From Lolliginicoccus suaedae (GTDB lineage Bacteria > Actinomycetota > Actinomycetes > Mycobacteriales > Mycobacteriaceae), in contig NZ_VSSO01000002.1 in the NCBI RefSeq assembly GCF_008312885.1, forward strand, positions 297,846-361,845: a stretch of 64,000 bases of DNA, read 5' to 3'. The notes beneath the pieces were generated by a model. The model saw only the letters and a program-made list of their open reading frames with translations, was not told the DNA's origin and did no database searches. Made by a program: the position numbers and the translations under genes. This document shows, in pieces, positions 1-9,997 of the stretch. How positions within the stretch are numbered: position 1 is the stretch's first letter; each line of letters begins with the position of its first letter.

Positions 1-857
1 ACCGGGACCGCGAAGCCCGCGGAGACGGGGCGGACCATGTGCTCGAAGATCTCGGCCATGCCGGGACCAGCGCTCTCGCCGCCGTTCTTCATGCTGCGCA
101 CCACCGGGACGGTGAAGCCGAGCAGCACGCCGGCGATGGTTGCGTGGATACCCGACTCGTGGACGAGGACCCAGGCGACAACACCGATCGGGATGAGCAG
201 GAACAGGTTGTGCACGCGGCGCTGCACCAGGATGGCGTAGATCGCGATCGGGATGAGCGCGAGCAGAAGTGGCAGGATCTTGAGGTCAGAGGTGTAGAAC
301 ACGGCGATGACGATGATGGCCAGCAGGTCATCGACTACGGCGAGGGTGAGCAGGAAGATCCTCAGGGCCGAGGGCAGGTGGGTGCTGATGACCGCGAGCA
401 CCGCCACGGCGAAGGCGATGTCGGTCGCGGTGGGGATCGCCCAGCCGCGCAGCGCCTCCTCGCCGGTGTTGAGGTTGAACACCACGAAGATCAGGGCGGG
501 AACGACCATGCCGCCGATCGCCGCGACGATGGGGATCGCCGCGCGGGAGGGATCACGCAGATCGCCTTGCACGAATTCACGCTTGAGCTCGAGGCCCACC
601 ATGAAGAAGAAGATGGCGAGCAGGCCGTCCGCGGCCCAGGTGGCCAGCGAGAGGTTCAGGTGCAGGGACTCCGGGCCGATCTTGAAGTCGCGCAGCGCGT
701 CATAGGACTCTGCCCACGGGGAGTTGGCCCACACCAGCGCGGCGGTAGCGGCGATGAGCAGCAGCGCGCCACCGACGGTTTCCTTCCGCAGGATCCCCGT
801 GACACGCGAGGCTTCCGCCCAGGAACCTCGGACGAACAGACGACGGGGAGTGGACAT
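1..857 (-). CDS. nhaA: Na+/H+ antiporter NhaA, N-terminal part (cut by window edge)
   Basis: Integral membrane sodium/proton antiporter that exports Na+ in exchange for protons. Reading the minus strand from the ATG at 857 gives about 285 residues before the window ends; family members run to about 390-440, so the C-terminal third is missing here. Visible family marks are the N-terminal MSTPRRLF start, the early segment with [13 protein letters not shown], the ATDIAFA stretch, and the paired aspartates in AVVDDLLAI (near residues 176-177), which carry ion exchange in the E. coli protein. Several hydrophobic helices precede and follow them. It is transcribed in the same direction as the TetR gene upstream, with about 145 bases between. 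Family assignment is firm; physiological role is inferred. Confidence 0.93.
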   Translation of the reverse strand, partial: MSTPRRLFVRGSWAEASRVTGILRKETVGGALLLIAATAALVWANSPWAESYDALRDFKIGPESLHLNLSLATWAADGLLAIFFFMVGLELKREFVQGDLRDPSRAAIPIVAAIGGMVVPALIFVVFNLNTGEEALRGWAIPTATDIAFAVAVLAVISTHLPSALRIFLLTLAVVDDLLAIIVIAVFYTSDLKILPLLLALIPIAIYAILVQRRVHNLFLLIPIGVVAWVLVHESGIHATIAGVLLGFTVPVVRSMKNGGESAGPGMAEIFEHMVRPVSAGFAVP

Positions 858-1001
858 GGAGCTCCTCTTCGCTGGCAAGTGGCATCCGGCCGCCGCGATG
901 ACCGGTGCACGTTCGGGATTCGGATCAAGTCTACCGGTGCGCGGTGGCCATGCTGCACGCGCGTGCTCCGGATCGCTCGCGGGGTTTACGTGTGTGCGCC
1001 G

Positions 1002-1652
1002 CTACGCCTGGTCGTGGGGGAACCATGCTCGTGATGAGCGGAGCGCTGATTCGCGGCTATCGCCGAGTCCGATGACGAGGTTGAGCATCATGGGGCGCAG
1101 CACGTTGCGGATACCGGCGTCTGGCGGGGTGTAGTAGCCAGCGACCTCGAGCACCACGTAGCCGTGCAGCGCGGTCCAGATCTGGGCGGCGATCGCTACC
1201 GGGGCGAGCTCGTCGAGGCGCCCGGCTTCCACGGCGCGGCGTGCTGCCTCGACGATGTAGTCATAGGCGTAGCGGCCGGTGCGCATCAGGTCGTCGGGCG
1301 TACTGCGGTAGCCGCCGAGGGATGCCGAGCCGAACATCACGACGTAGAGGTCCGGGCTGGCGCGGGCGTGCGAGATGTACGCGGCGAAGATGCCGCCGAG
1401 ATCGGCCACGGGATCGTCGGTCCGGGGGGCGCGCTCGAACTCGTCCGCGAGCCGGGCATAGCCCTCGTCGACGACTGCCTTGATCAGCTCTGGCATGGAT
1501 CCGAAGTGCGAGTAGAGAGTCATCGTCGAGGTTCCCGCGGCGGCGGCGACCTTGCGGGTCGATAGGCCGCTGGGGCCCTCGAGGGCAAGGAGATGGGCCG
1601 CGCTCTCCATGAGGCGCGCGTGCATCGGCGAATCGGTTCGGCGGCTGGCCAT
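1002..1652 (-). CDS. TetR family transcriptional regulator
   Basis: N-terminal helix-turn-helix (residues about 15-60, with LSTRKVAAAAGTSTMTLYSHFG) followed by a C-terminal ligand domain of the TetR_C type. The frame stays open up to 1721, but I prefer the ATG at 1652 (MASRRTDS) because a 12-base perfect palindrome that looks like an operator lies at 1686-1697, inside the longer version. The gene is divergent from the monooxygenase-reductase fusion that starts at 1742, the classic layout for a TetR repressor controlling itself and its neighbour. The ligand is unknown; an aromatic or nitrile-type compound would fit the neighbouring enzymes, but that is inference. Confidence 0.85.
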   Translation of the reverse strand: MASRRTDSPMHARLMESAAHLLALEGPSGLSTRKVAAAAGTSTMTLYSHFGSMPELIKAVVDEGYARLADEFERAPRTDDPVADLGGIFAAYISHARASPDLYVVMFGSASLGGYRSTPDDLMRTGRYAYDYIVEAARRAVEAGRLDELAPVAIAAQIWTALHGYVVLEVAGYYTPPDAGIRNVLRPMMLNLVIGLGDSRESALRSSRAWFPHDQA

Positions 1653-1682
1653 CGCAGTATTTTCTACCACGAACCCTGGATA

Positions 1683-1700
1683 ACGCTGATATATCAGTGT
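1683..1700. promoter_or_regulatory. Probable TetR operator
   Basis: CTGATATATCAG at 1686-1697 is a perfect palindrome. The flanks also pair (AC at 1683-1684 with GT at 1699-1700). It is AT-rich in a GC-rich setting and sits between the divergent TetR gene and the monooxygenase fusion. Position and symmetry suggest the binding site of the adjacent TetR protein; binding is not shown. Confidence 0.5.
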
Positions 1701-1741
1701 AATAATGCTCCTATTGCTCATCGCTCGAGGGAGTCCCGCTA

Positions 1742-4090
1742 GTGCCTGAAACCGTGGATGTCGTCATTGTTGGCGCGCGCTGCGCCGGAACCGCCATGGC
1801 CGTGCCACTCGCCAGGGCGGGCAAGAAAGTCGTCGTGCTCGACAAGGCCGCCTTCCCTGCCGACACCCTGTCCACGCACGTGCTCTTCCCCATGGGGGTC
1901 ACCGAGGTGGCGCGCATGGGCGCGCTCGAGCGCATCCTCGCCCTCGACCCGTCCCGCATGACGCACCTGCGGCTCGATCTCGCCGGCGCCAGCCGCACCG
2001 AGCGCTTCCAGGAGATCGACGGCATCGACTACGGCATCAGTGTTCCCCGGATCGACCAGGACGCCGCGCTCATCGATGCGGCGCGGGAGGCAGGCGCCGA
2101 GGTCCGCGAGCAGAGCACCGTCACCACGATCGTCCGCGACGGTGCTGGCCGCGCGGTAGCGGCCGAGTACCTCGATCAGAGCGGCGCGCCGCGCGAGATC
2201 CGCGCCAGCCTGATCGTCGGAGCGGACGGCCGCGACTCGCTCGTCGCGAGCCAAGTGGGCGAATGGGAGCCCTATCGGCGCTCCCGCAACGGCCGCGGCA
2301 TGGTCTTTCGCTACATGGACGACCCCGCGGCCGGAACGGAATGGGCAACGACGCTGTGGGAGGGCCGCACGAGCGACACCATCGCCTTTGCCTTCCCCGG
2401 CACCCCACGAGGACGGCTGCTCATCCTGTTCATGGGCCCCCGCGCCGAGGTTGCCGAGGCCCGCGCCGATGGCGAGGCGTACTGGGCGCGCAAGATGTCA
2501 GAGTTCCCAGTACTCGCCGAGCGGGCGGCGGGCGCGGGCAACCCCTCCCGCATCCGGGCTACCTCGCGCACCCACGCCTACTTCCGTCGCTCCTCGGGGC
2601 CAGGCTGGGCACTGATCGGCGACGCCGGACACTTCAAGGACCCCGTCCTGGGCCAGGGAATGCGTGATGCGATGTGGATGGGCCGCCGCCTCGCCGAGCA
2701 TGTCAGCGACGTGGTTGATGATCCGAGGAAGCTCGACCGGGCCACCCGCGCCTGGGAGCGCGCCCGCGACCAGGAATGCCTGCCCACCTACCACTTCGGC
2801 AATCTCGAGACCCGCATCCCCGCCGTGCCTCCGGAAGTCCTCGCGGCCGTGGTGCGGGGCGTGGAAGGCGCGGAGCTTTCGGATATCCACCAGAGGCTCA
2901 TCAAGCCGCAGGGCGTCTACACCTTCCCGCGCATCATTCGTGCCGCCGCCTCGGCGGTCCGCGAGACCGGCCCGCGCCCCCGGCTGCTCCGCCAGCTCGG
3001 CGGGCTCGCGGCGATGGAGGCGGTGATCCGTGCCGAGCTGCTGGCCGCGGGATCGCTCCCGGTGCGCATGCCGGGGCTGGGAATGGCAGTGGGCGAGAAT
3101 CCCGATGATGGCCCGTGGGGCCGGCCGCCCCGGGCAGCGAAGCGGTCCGCTGCCGCGACCCAGCGCGCCATGATCTCCCGCGCCAGCACCATCACCCCCG
3201 CGGTGAGGATGATCGAGCTCGAGCGCTCCGACGGCGGGCAATGGCCCGAGTGGGCGCCCGGCGCGCACATCGATGTTCGCCTGCCATCGGGCAAGCTCCG
3301 GCAATACTCGCTGTGCGGGGATCGGGAGAACCGGCGCTCCCTGTCCATCGCCGTGCTCCGCGAGCAGCAGGGCAAGGGTGGATCGATCGAGCTCCACGAG
3401 CTCGCCGAGGGCGCGAGCATCACCGTTGGTGGCCCGCGCAATAACTTCGCGCTCGCGGACGCGCCGGAGTACCTGTTCATCGCGGGCGGGATCGGGATCA
3501 CCCCCATGCTGCCGATGATCGCGGCCGCAGAAGCAGCGGCGAAGCCCTGGCGCTTGCTCTACCGTGCCCGCAGCAGCGAACGGATGCCCTATGCCGCCGA
3601 GCTGTCCCAGCAGTACGGCAGCAAGGTCGTGCTCAGCGACGCGGCGCGGGCCGACCGCCCCGATATCGCCTCCCGCCTCGCCGCGCTGCCCCCTGGCGCC
3701 GCCGTCTATTGCTGCGGCCCGAGCACCCTCATGGACGCAGTGGTCGCCCACGCCGCCTCCCGCGAGGACATCACCGCGCACATCGAGCGCTTCGTGCCCA
3801 CCGCGAGGAGCTCCGGGGAGGACCACCCCTTCGAGGTCGTGATGGAAGCCTCCCGCGCCACCGTGCAGGTGCCGGTGGGAACCACGATGCTCGACGCCAT
3901 GCGATCCATCACGCCCGACCTTCCGGCGTCCTGCGAGAACGGTCTCTGCGGCAGCTGCGAGGTCGCCGTCCTTCGTGGTCGGCCCGAGCATCGTGATGAC
4001 ATCATCCAGCCAGGCGAACGATCCCGCACCGACATCATGTACCCGTGCGTCTCGCGATCGCACGACGCCTGCCTCGCCATCGACGCATAA
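1742..4090 (+). CDS. FAD-dependent monooxygenase fused to ferredoxin-type reductase
   Basis: A 782-residue fusion. Residues 1 to about 400 are a PHBH-fold flavoprotein: Rossmann FAD motif near 10-17, DG motif GADGRDS near 158-164, and GD motif GDAGHFKDPVLGQG near 290-303. Residues about 475-782 are a complete phthalate-dioxygenase-reductase-like module: flavin-binding RQYSL near 519, the nucleotide-site motif GGIGITPM near 581, YCCGPS, then a C-terminal plant-type 2Fe-2S domain with the C-x4-C-x2-C plus distal Cys pattern (CENGLCGSC near 731-739, PCVSRS near 768). Single-chain fusion of these modules is uncommon and suggests a self-sufficient oxygenase or an electron-transfer flavoprotein. 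It starts with GTG and heads an operon with a nitrilase-like and a SRPBCC gene. Substrate unknown. Confidence 0.85.
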   Translation: MPETVDVVIVGARCAGTAMAVPLARAGKKVVVLDKAAFPADTLSTHVLFPMGVTEVARMGALERILALDPSRMTHLRLDLAGASRTERFQEIDGIDYGISVPRIDQDAALIDAAREAGAEVREQSTVTTIVRDGAGRAVAAEYLDQSGAPREIRASLIVGADGRDSLVASQVGEWEPYRRSRNGRGMVFRYMDDPAAGTEWATTLWEGRTSDTIAFAFPGTPRGRLLILFMGPRAEVAEARADGEAYWARKMSEFPVLAERAAGAGNPSRIRATSRTHAYFRRSSGPGWALIGDAGHFKDPVLGQGMRDAMWMGRRLAEHVSDVVDDPRKLDRATRAWERARDQECLPTYHFGNLETRIPAVPPEVLAAVVRGVEGAELSDIHQRLIKPQGVYTFPRIIRAAASAVRETGPRPRLLRQLGGLAAMEAVIRAELLAAGSLPVRMPGLGMAVGENPDDGPWGRPPRAAKRSAAATQRAMISRASTITPAVRMIELERSDGGQWPEWAPGAHIDVRLPSGKLRQYSLCGDRENRRSLSIAVLREQQGKGGSIELHELAEGASITVGGPRNNFALADAPEYLFIAGGIGITPMLPMIAAAEAAAKPWRLLYRARSSERMPYAAELSQQYGSKVVLSDAARADRPDIASRLAALPPGAAVYCCGPSTLMDAVVAHAASREDITAHIERFVPTARSSGEDHPFEVVMEASRATVQVPVGTTMLDAMRSITPDLPASCENGLCGSCEVAVLRGRPEHRDDIIQPGERSRTDIMYPCVSRSHDACLAIDA

Positions 4091-4100
4091 GGAGCTCCAC

Positions 4101-5066
4101 GTGTCGCGCACCATCACCGTCGCCGCGGTCCAGCCCGCTCTGAAGCTCGCCGACGTCGACAACAACCTCGCCCGGCTCGAAGGTCTCATCCGGGATGCCC
4201 ATAGCACCCACCAGCCGGATGTGATCATCGTGCCAGAGGCCGCCTCGGCGCCGAACGTGCATCATCCGGCGATGCGTACCGTCCCGCGCCCCGAGCGTGG
4301 CGAGCCCTTCCAGCTGCTCACCGGGCTCGCCCGCGAGCTTGGCGTCGTGGTCGGCGGAGGCTACCTCGCCGAGCGCGACGGTGACGCCTACGGGCACTAC
4401 GTCCTCGCCGAGGCCGACGGGACGGTCACCGAGCATGACAAGGACATCCCCACGATGTGGGAGCAGAACTACTACGTGGGCGGCCACGACGACGGCATCG
4501 TCGACAGTGCCACGCTCGGCCGGGTCGGCCTGGTGTGCGGGTGGGAATGGGCGAGGTGCTCCACCGCCGCCCGGCTGCGCGGAAACGTCCGGGCCGTGCT
4601 CGGCGGCATGTGCTGGCCGACCACCCCGCACAACTGGATCGGACCCGCCGGATGGTGGGGGAGGCGCGAGCACCAGCTCCAGATCGGCCTCGCCCGCAAG
4701 CTGCCCGGCCAGTTCGCCCGGCTCGTCGGTGCGCCGGTGGTCCACGCCAGCCACGTCGGCCCGATCACCATGCGCATGCCGGGCCTGCCCGGCGTCCCGT
4801 ACCGGACGAGCATGCTAGGCGAGACCCAGATCGTCGAGCGCGACGGCACCATCCTGGCGAGACTTTCCGAGCGCGACGGGGAGGGCCACATCGCCGCTGC
4901 GATCGAGCTCGCCGACCCGCGCCCGATCGATGACCTCGACGATGCCTTCTGGATCCCCGACATGACCGCCACCGTGCGTGCCACCTGGGATCTCGCCAAC
5001 TTCCACGGCAAGACCAGCTACCGGTTGCGCAGGGCCGCCGGAATCCACATCGCGCACGAGGAGTGA
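4101..5066 (+). CDS. Nitrilase-superfamily (carbon-nitrogen) hydrolase
   Basis: 321 residues. The start GTG at 4101 is preceded by AAGGAG at 4089-4094, overlapping the stop of the fusion gene, so translation is probably coupled. The Glu-Lys-Cys triad of the nitrilase superfamily is visible: Glu about 46 in VPEAAS, Lys about 114 in HDKDIPTMWE, Cys about 146 in LVCGWEW. The enzyme would hydrolyse a nitrile or amide; which one cannot be told. Its place between an oxygenase fusion and a SRPBCC protein suggests a small catabolic pathway for a nitrogen-containing aromatic or alicyclic compound, which is inference. Confidence 0.85.
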   Translation: MSRTITVAAVQPALKLADVDNNLARLEGLIRDAHSTHQPDVIIVPEAASAPNVHHPAMRTVPRPERGEPFQLLTGLARELGVVVGGGYLAERDGDAYGHYVLAEADGTVTEHDKDIPTMWEQNYYVGGHDDGIVDSATLGRVGLVCGWEWARCSTAARLRGNVRAVLGGMCWPTTPHNWIGPAGWWGRREHQLQIGLARKLPGQFARLVGAPVVHASHVGPITMRMPGLPGVPYRTSMLGETQIVERDGTILARLSERDGEGHIAAAIELADPRPIDDLDDAFWIPDMTATVRATWDLANFHGKTSYRLRRAAGIHIAHEE

Positions 5067-5068
5067 CC

Positions 5069-5548
5069 ATGTTCGACCTGCAAGCATGCGACGAGACGAT
5101 CTTCGAGACGGCGCCGATCGTCCATTCCGTCACCCTGGACCTGCCCGTTCCCGCGGCACGAGTGTGGGAAGGGCTCGCGGGCGAGAGGCCGCTGGAATGG
5201 TGCCGCCTGCTCCGCAATGGCCGCTACACCTCACCGCGCCCCCTCGGCATCGGCACGACCCGCGAGATCACCGTCGGCGTCGGCATGCACCTGCGCGAGG
5301 AGTTCTTCCGCTGGGAGGAGGGCCGACGGCACTCGTTCTTCGTCACCCAAGCCAGCGTTCCGCTGTTCCGGCGCTTCGCGGAGGACTACATCCTCGAGCC
5401 TCTCGGTGACGACCAGTGCCGCTTGACCTGGACGATCGCCTTCGAGCCGAGCAAACTGATCGCGCGGCCAGCAAGCGTGGCGGCCGGGGGGAACAAGCTG
5501 ATCCTCGCGTGGCTCGAGCGCGATACCCGCCGCCACTTCGGCGGCTAG
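5069..5548 (+). CDS. SRPBCC family (START/polyketide cyclase-like) protein
   Basis: About 159 residues with the helix-grip pattern of the SRPBCC superfamily: an opening strand ending in LDLPVPAARVWE, a middle strand region with GTTREITVG, and a C-terminal helix. These proteins bind hydrophobic ligands in a deep cavity. ATG at 5069 has GAGGAG just upstream and sits 2 bases after the stop of the nitrilase gene; a GTG at 5063 in the same frame is an alternative. Third gene of the accessory operon. A role in binding or processing the pathway intermediate is inferred only from context. Confidence 0.75.
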   Translation: MFDLQACDETIFETAPIVHSVTLDLPVPAARVWEGLAGERPLEWCRLLRNGRYTSPRPLGIGTTREITVGVGMHLREEFFRWEEGRRHSFFVTQASVPLFRRFAEDYILEPLGDDQCRLTWTIAFEPSKLIARPASVAAGGNKLILAWLERDTRRHFGG

Positions 5549-5575
5549 GAGCGGAGGGGCCGGGCCGCTCTGTCG

Positions 5576-5645
5576 GCAAAAGCACGAGAAACCGACAAAC
5601 GCGATAGAAGGCACGCCGGTTCATCGGCGGCTTCTATCGCGTTTG
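5576..5645. repeat. Dispersed hairpin element, copy 1
   Basis: Exact 15-base inverted repeat CAAACGCGATAGAAG (5596-5610) and its complement (5631-5645) around a 20-base loop that contains a further small stem (GCCG with CGGC). On the left lies the outer box GCAAAAGCAC (5576-5585), which in copies 2 and 3 appears as its complement on the right, so this copy is inverted relative to those. It fills the gap between the convergent SRPBCC and leuA genes and could act as a bidirectional terminator. Related copies are at 15.5, 22.5 and 34.3 kb. Confidence 0.85.
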
Positions 5646-5692
5646 CGGCGAGCGCAGAGGATTGCGGTGAGCGCTGGCGCCCGCGACCCCGG

Positions 5693-7720
<2,028 letters not shown>

Positions 7721-8665
7721 CTAGGGGCTCGGCACCATGGCCGAGATCAGCTCGTAGGCGATGTGAGCTGCGGCGATCCCGGTGATCCCGGCGTGATCGT
7801 AGGCCGGGGATACCTCGACGACATCGGCACCGACGAGCTCGTGGCGTGATAGGGATCTCACCAGCGCGAGCAGCTCGCGAGAGGTCGCTCCGCCCGCCTC
7901 CGGGGTGCCTGTGCCCGGTGCGAAAGCGGGATCGAGGACGTCGACATCGACGCTGGCATAGACGGGGCCGGTGCCCAGCCTGCGGTGCATGCGCTCCATC
8001 AGCGCGGGCAGCCCGTGCTCCTCGAGATCCACGCAGGTCAGCTGCTCGAACCCGAGCATGGTGTCGTCCGCGAGGTCGGCGGCGGAGTACAGCGGTCCGC
8101 GCACGCCCACGTGCACGCTGCGCTGCCGATCGATCAAGCCCTCCTCCGAGGCCCGGCGGAACGGCGTGCCATGGGTGAGCGGCGCATCGAAGTAGGTATC
8201 CCAGGTGTCGAGGTGCGCGTCGAAGTGCACGACAGCCACGGGTCCGTGCCGTGCCGCGACCGCCCGCAGCAGGGGCAGCGCGATGGTGTGATCGCCACCG
8301 AGCGCCACCAATCGCACGTCGTTGACGGCGAACCGCCGCGCTGCTGCCTCGATCGCGGTCACCGCGGCACTGATGTCGAATGGGGTCACGGGAACATCGC
8401 CCGCATCGGCTACCTGGACGAGATCGAACGGGGCGTGGCCGGTCGCGGGGTTGAACGGCCGCAGCAGCCGCGAGTTCTCCCGGATGTGCGCCGGGCCGAA
8501 GCGTGCCCCCGGGCGGAAGGTTGTGCCCGCGTCGAAGGGAATGCCGAGCACGACGATGCGCGCGTCCGGGGCATCCTCGATGCGGGGCAGCCGCGCGAAG
8601 GTGGGGAACCCCGCGAACCGCGGCACCTTGCTGCTGTCCACAGGACCGATGGGCCCATTCGTCAT
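7721..8665 (-). CDS. Agmatinase/ureohydrolase family protein
   Basis: 314 residues of the arginase-agmatinase superfamily, which hydrolyses guanidino compounds to urea plus an amine using two Mn2+ ions. The metal-binding motifs are intact: GGDHT near residue 128, HFDAHLDTWD near 152-161, and SVDVDVLDPAFAPGTGTPE near 235-253. The long C-terminal motif with GTGTPEAGG is typical of agmatinase or guanidinobutyrase rather than arginase. The start ATG is preceded by TAGCCT at 8672-8677 on the minus strand with 6 bases between, suggesting a leaderless transcript. It is divergent from the saccharopine-like gene. Substrate is unproven. Confidence 0.88.
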   Translation of the reverse strand: MTNGPIGPVDSSKVPRFAGFPTFARLPRIEDAPDARIVVLGIPFDAGTTFRPGARFGPAHIRENSRLLRPFNPATGHAPFDLVQVADAGDVPVTPFDISAAVTAIEAAARRFAVNDVRLVALGGDHTIALPLLRAVAARHGPVAVVHFDAHLDTWDTYFDAPLTHGTPFRRASEEGLIDRQRSVHVGVRGPLYSAADLADDTMLGFEQLTCVDLEEHGLPALMERMHRRLGTGPVYASVDVDVLDPAFAPGTGTPEAGGATSRELLALVRSLSRHELVGADVVEVSPAYDHAGITGIAAAHIAYELISAMVPSP

Positions 8666-8725
8666 GGCCCCAGGCTACTCGTGGTCGCCATACCGCTAGG
8701 CCGCCGGAACCGCTAGCGTGGGGTC

Positions 8726-9997
8726 ATGGCAGCCGAGGAAGCACAGGCACGGGAATTCGATCTGGTCCTCTATGGCGCGAGCGGCTTCGTGGGCAGGCTC
8801 ACCGCCGCCCACGTCGCCCAGCGCGCGCCTGATTTCGCGCGCATCGCGGTGGCTGGGCGCAATCGGGACAAGCTGCAAGCGGTGCTCGACGGGATCGGTG
8901 GCGTCGCGCATACCTGGCCGATCATCGAGGCCGATGCGAGCGATCCCGATTCCTTGCGGGCGCTCGCCCGGCGCGCCCGGGTGATCGTCACCACCGTGGG
9001 CCCGTACGCGCAGTACGGCATGCCGCTGGTGCGGGCCTGCGCCGAGGAGGGCACCGACTACGCCGATCTCACCGGCGAGCAGCTCTTCGTCCACGACACC
9101 GTCGAGCAGTGCCACGAGCTGGCAGCCGCATCGGGCGCGCGCATCGTGCATTCCTGCGGGTTCGACTCGATCCCCTCCGACATAAACGCCTACCTGCTGT
9201 ACAAGCATGTGCTCGCCGATGACGCGGGGGAACTGCTCGACACCACCCTCTACGTCAAGGCCGCGCGCGGCGGGCTCAGCGGCGGAACGGTCGCCTCGGG
9301 CCGCTACCAGATGGAGCGGGAGGCGCGCGACAAGGAACTCGCCCGCATCACTCACGATCCCTACACCTTCAGCACGGACCGCGCGCTCGAGCCCGAGCTG
9401 GGGGAGCAGCCCGAGGGCGGCTTCGGCAAGGCCTCGGATATCGACCCCGGCCTGCGGGGCTGGACGGGCACCTTCCTGATGGCGCCCTACAACACGCGCA
9501 TCGTGCGCCGCACGAATGGCCTGCTCGGCTGGGCCTATGGCAAGCAGTTCCGCTACCGCGAGGTGATGGGCACCGGATCGGGCGCCGCCGCGCCAATCGT
9601 GGCGGGCACGATGTCCGCGGCCCTCGGGGCGCTATGGAAGCTCGGGCCGACGATGTTCCGCCGCGTCCCCCGGCCGATCCTCGACCGCGTTCTTCCTGCC
9701 CCCGGAACGGGTCCGAGCGATGAGTCCCGCGCCAACGGGTTCTTCGTCATCGAGACCTACGCGGACACGACCTCCGGGGCGCGCTACAAGGCGACGTTCG
9801 CCGCGCAGGGCGATCCGGGCTACGCCGCCACCGCCGTCATGCTGGGCGAGTCCGGGCTCTGCCTCGCCCTCGATCGTGGTGAGCTGTCCTCGCTCGTGGG
9901 AGTGGTCACCCCGGCCGCGGTGATGGGGGACGTGCTGCCCCGGCGGTTGCGCGAAGCCGGCGTCACCGTCGCGACAGAGCGCCTTCCAGCGTCCTGA
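8726..9997 (+). CDS. Saccharopine dehydrogenase-like / trans-acting enoyl reductase-like protein
   Basis: 423 residues with an N-terminal Rossmann fold (VLYGASGFVGRL near 14-25) and the long C-terminal region of the family that includes mycobacterial Rv2449c and the trans-acting enoyl reductase Rv2953. Most of these are not true saccharopine dehydrogenases, and several act on lipid or polyketide intermediates. Start ATG has a TAGCGT -10-like box at 8714-8719, 6 bases before it, so the transcript is probably leaderless. Its 3' end overlaps that of the convergent FUSC gene by 35 bases. Substrate unknown. Confidence 0.82.
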   Translation: MAAEEAQAREFDLVLYGASGFVGRLTAAHVAQRAPDFARIAVAGRNRDKLQAVLDGIGGVAHTWPIIEADASDPDSLRALARRARVIVTTVGPYAQYGMPLVRACAEEGTDYADLTGEQLFVHDTVEQCHELAAASGARIVHSCGFDSIPSDINAYLLYKHVLADDAGELLDTTLYVKAARGGLSGGTVASGRYQMEREARDKELARITHDPYTFSTDRALEPELGEQPEGGFGKASDIDPGLRGWTGTFLMAPYNTRIVRRTNGLLGWAYGKQFRYREVMGTGSGAAAPIVAGTMSAALGALWKLGPTMFRRVPRPILDRVLPAPGTGPSDESRANGFFVIETYADTTSGARYKATFAAQGDPGYAATAVMLGESGLCLALDRGELSSLVGVVTPAAVMGDVLPRRLREAGVTVATERLPAS

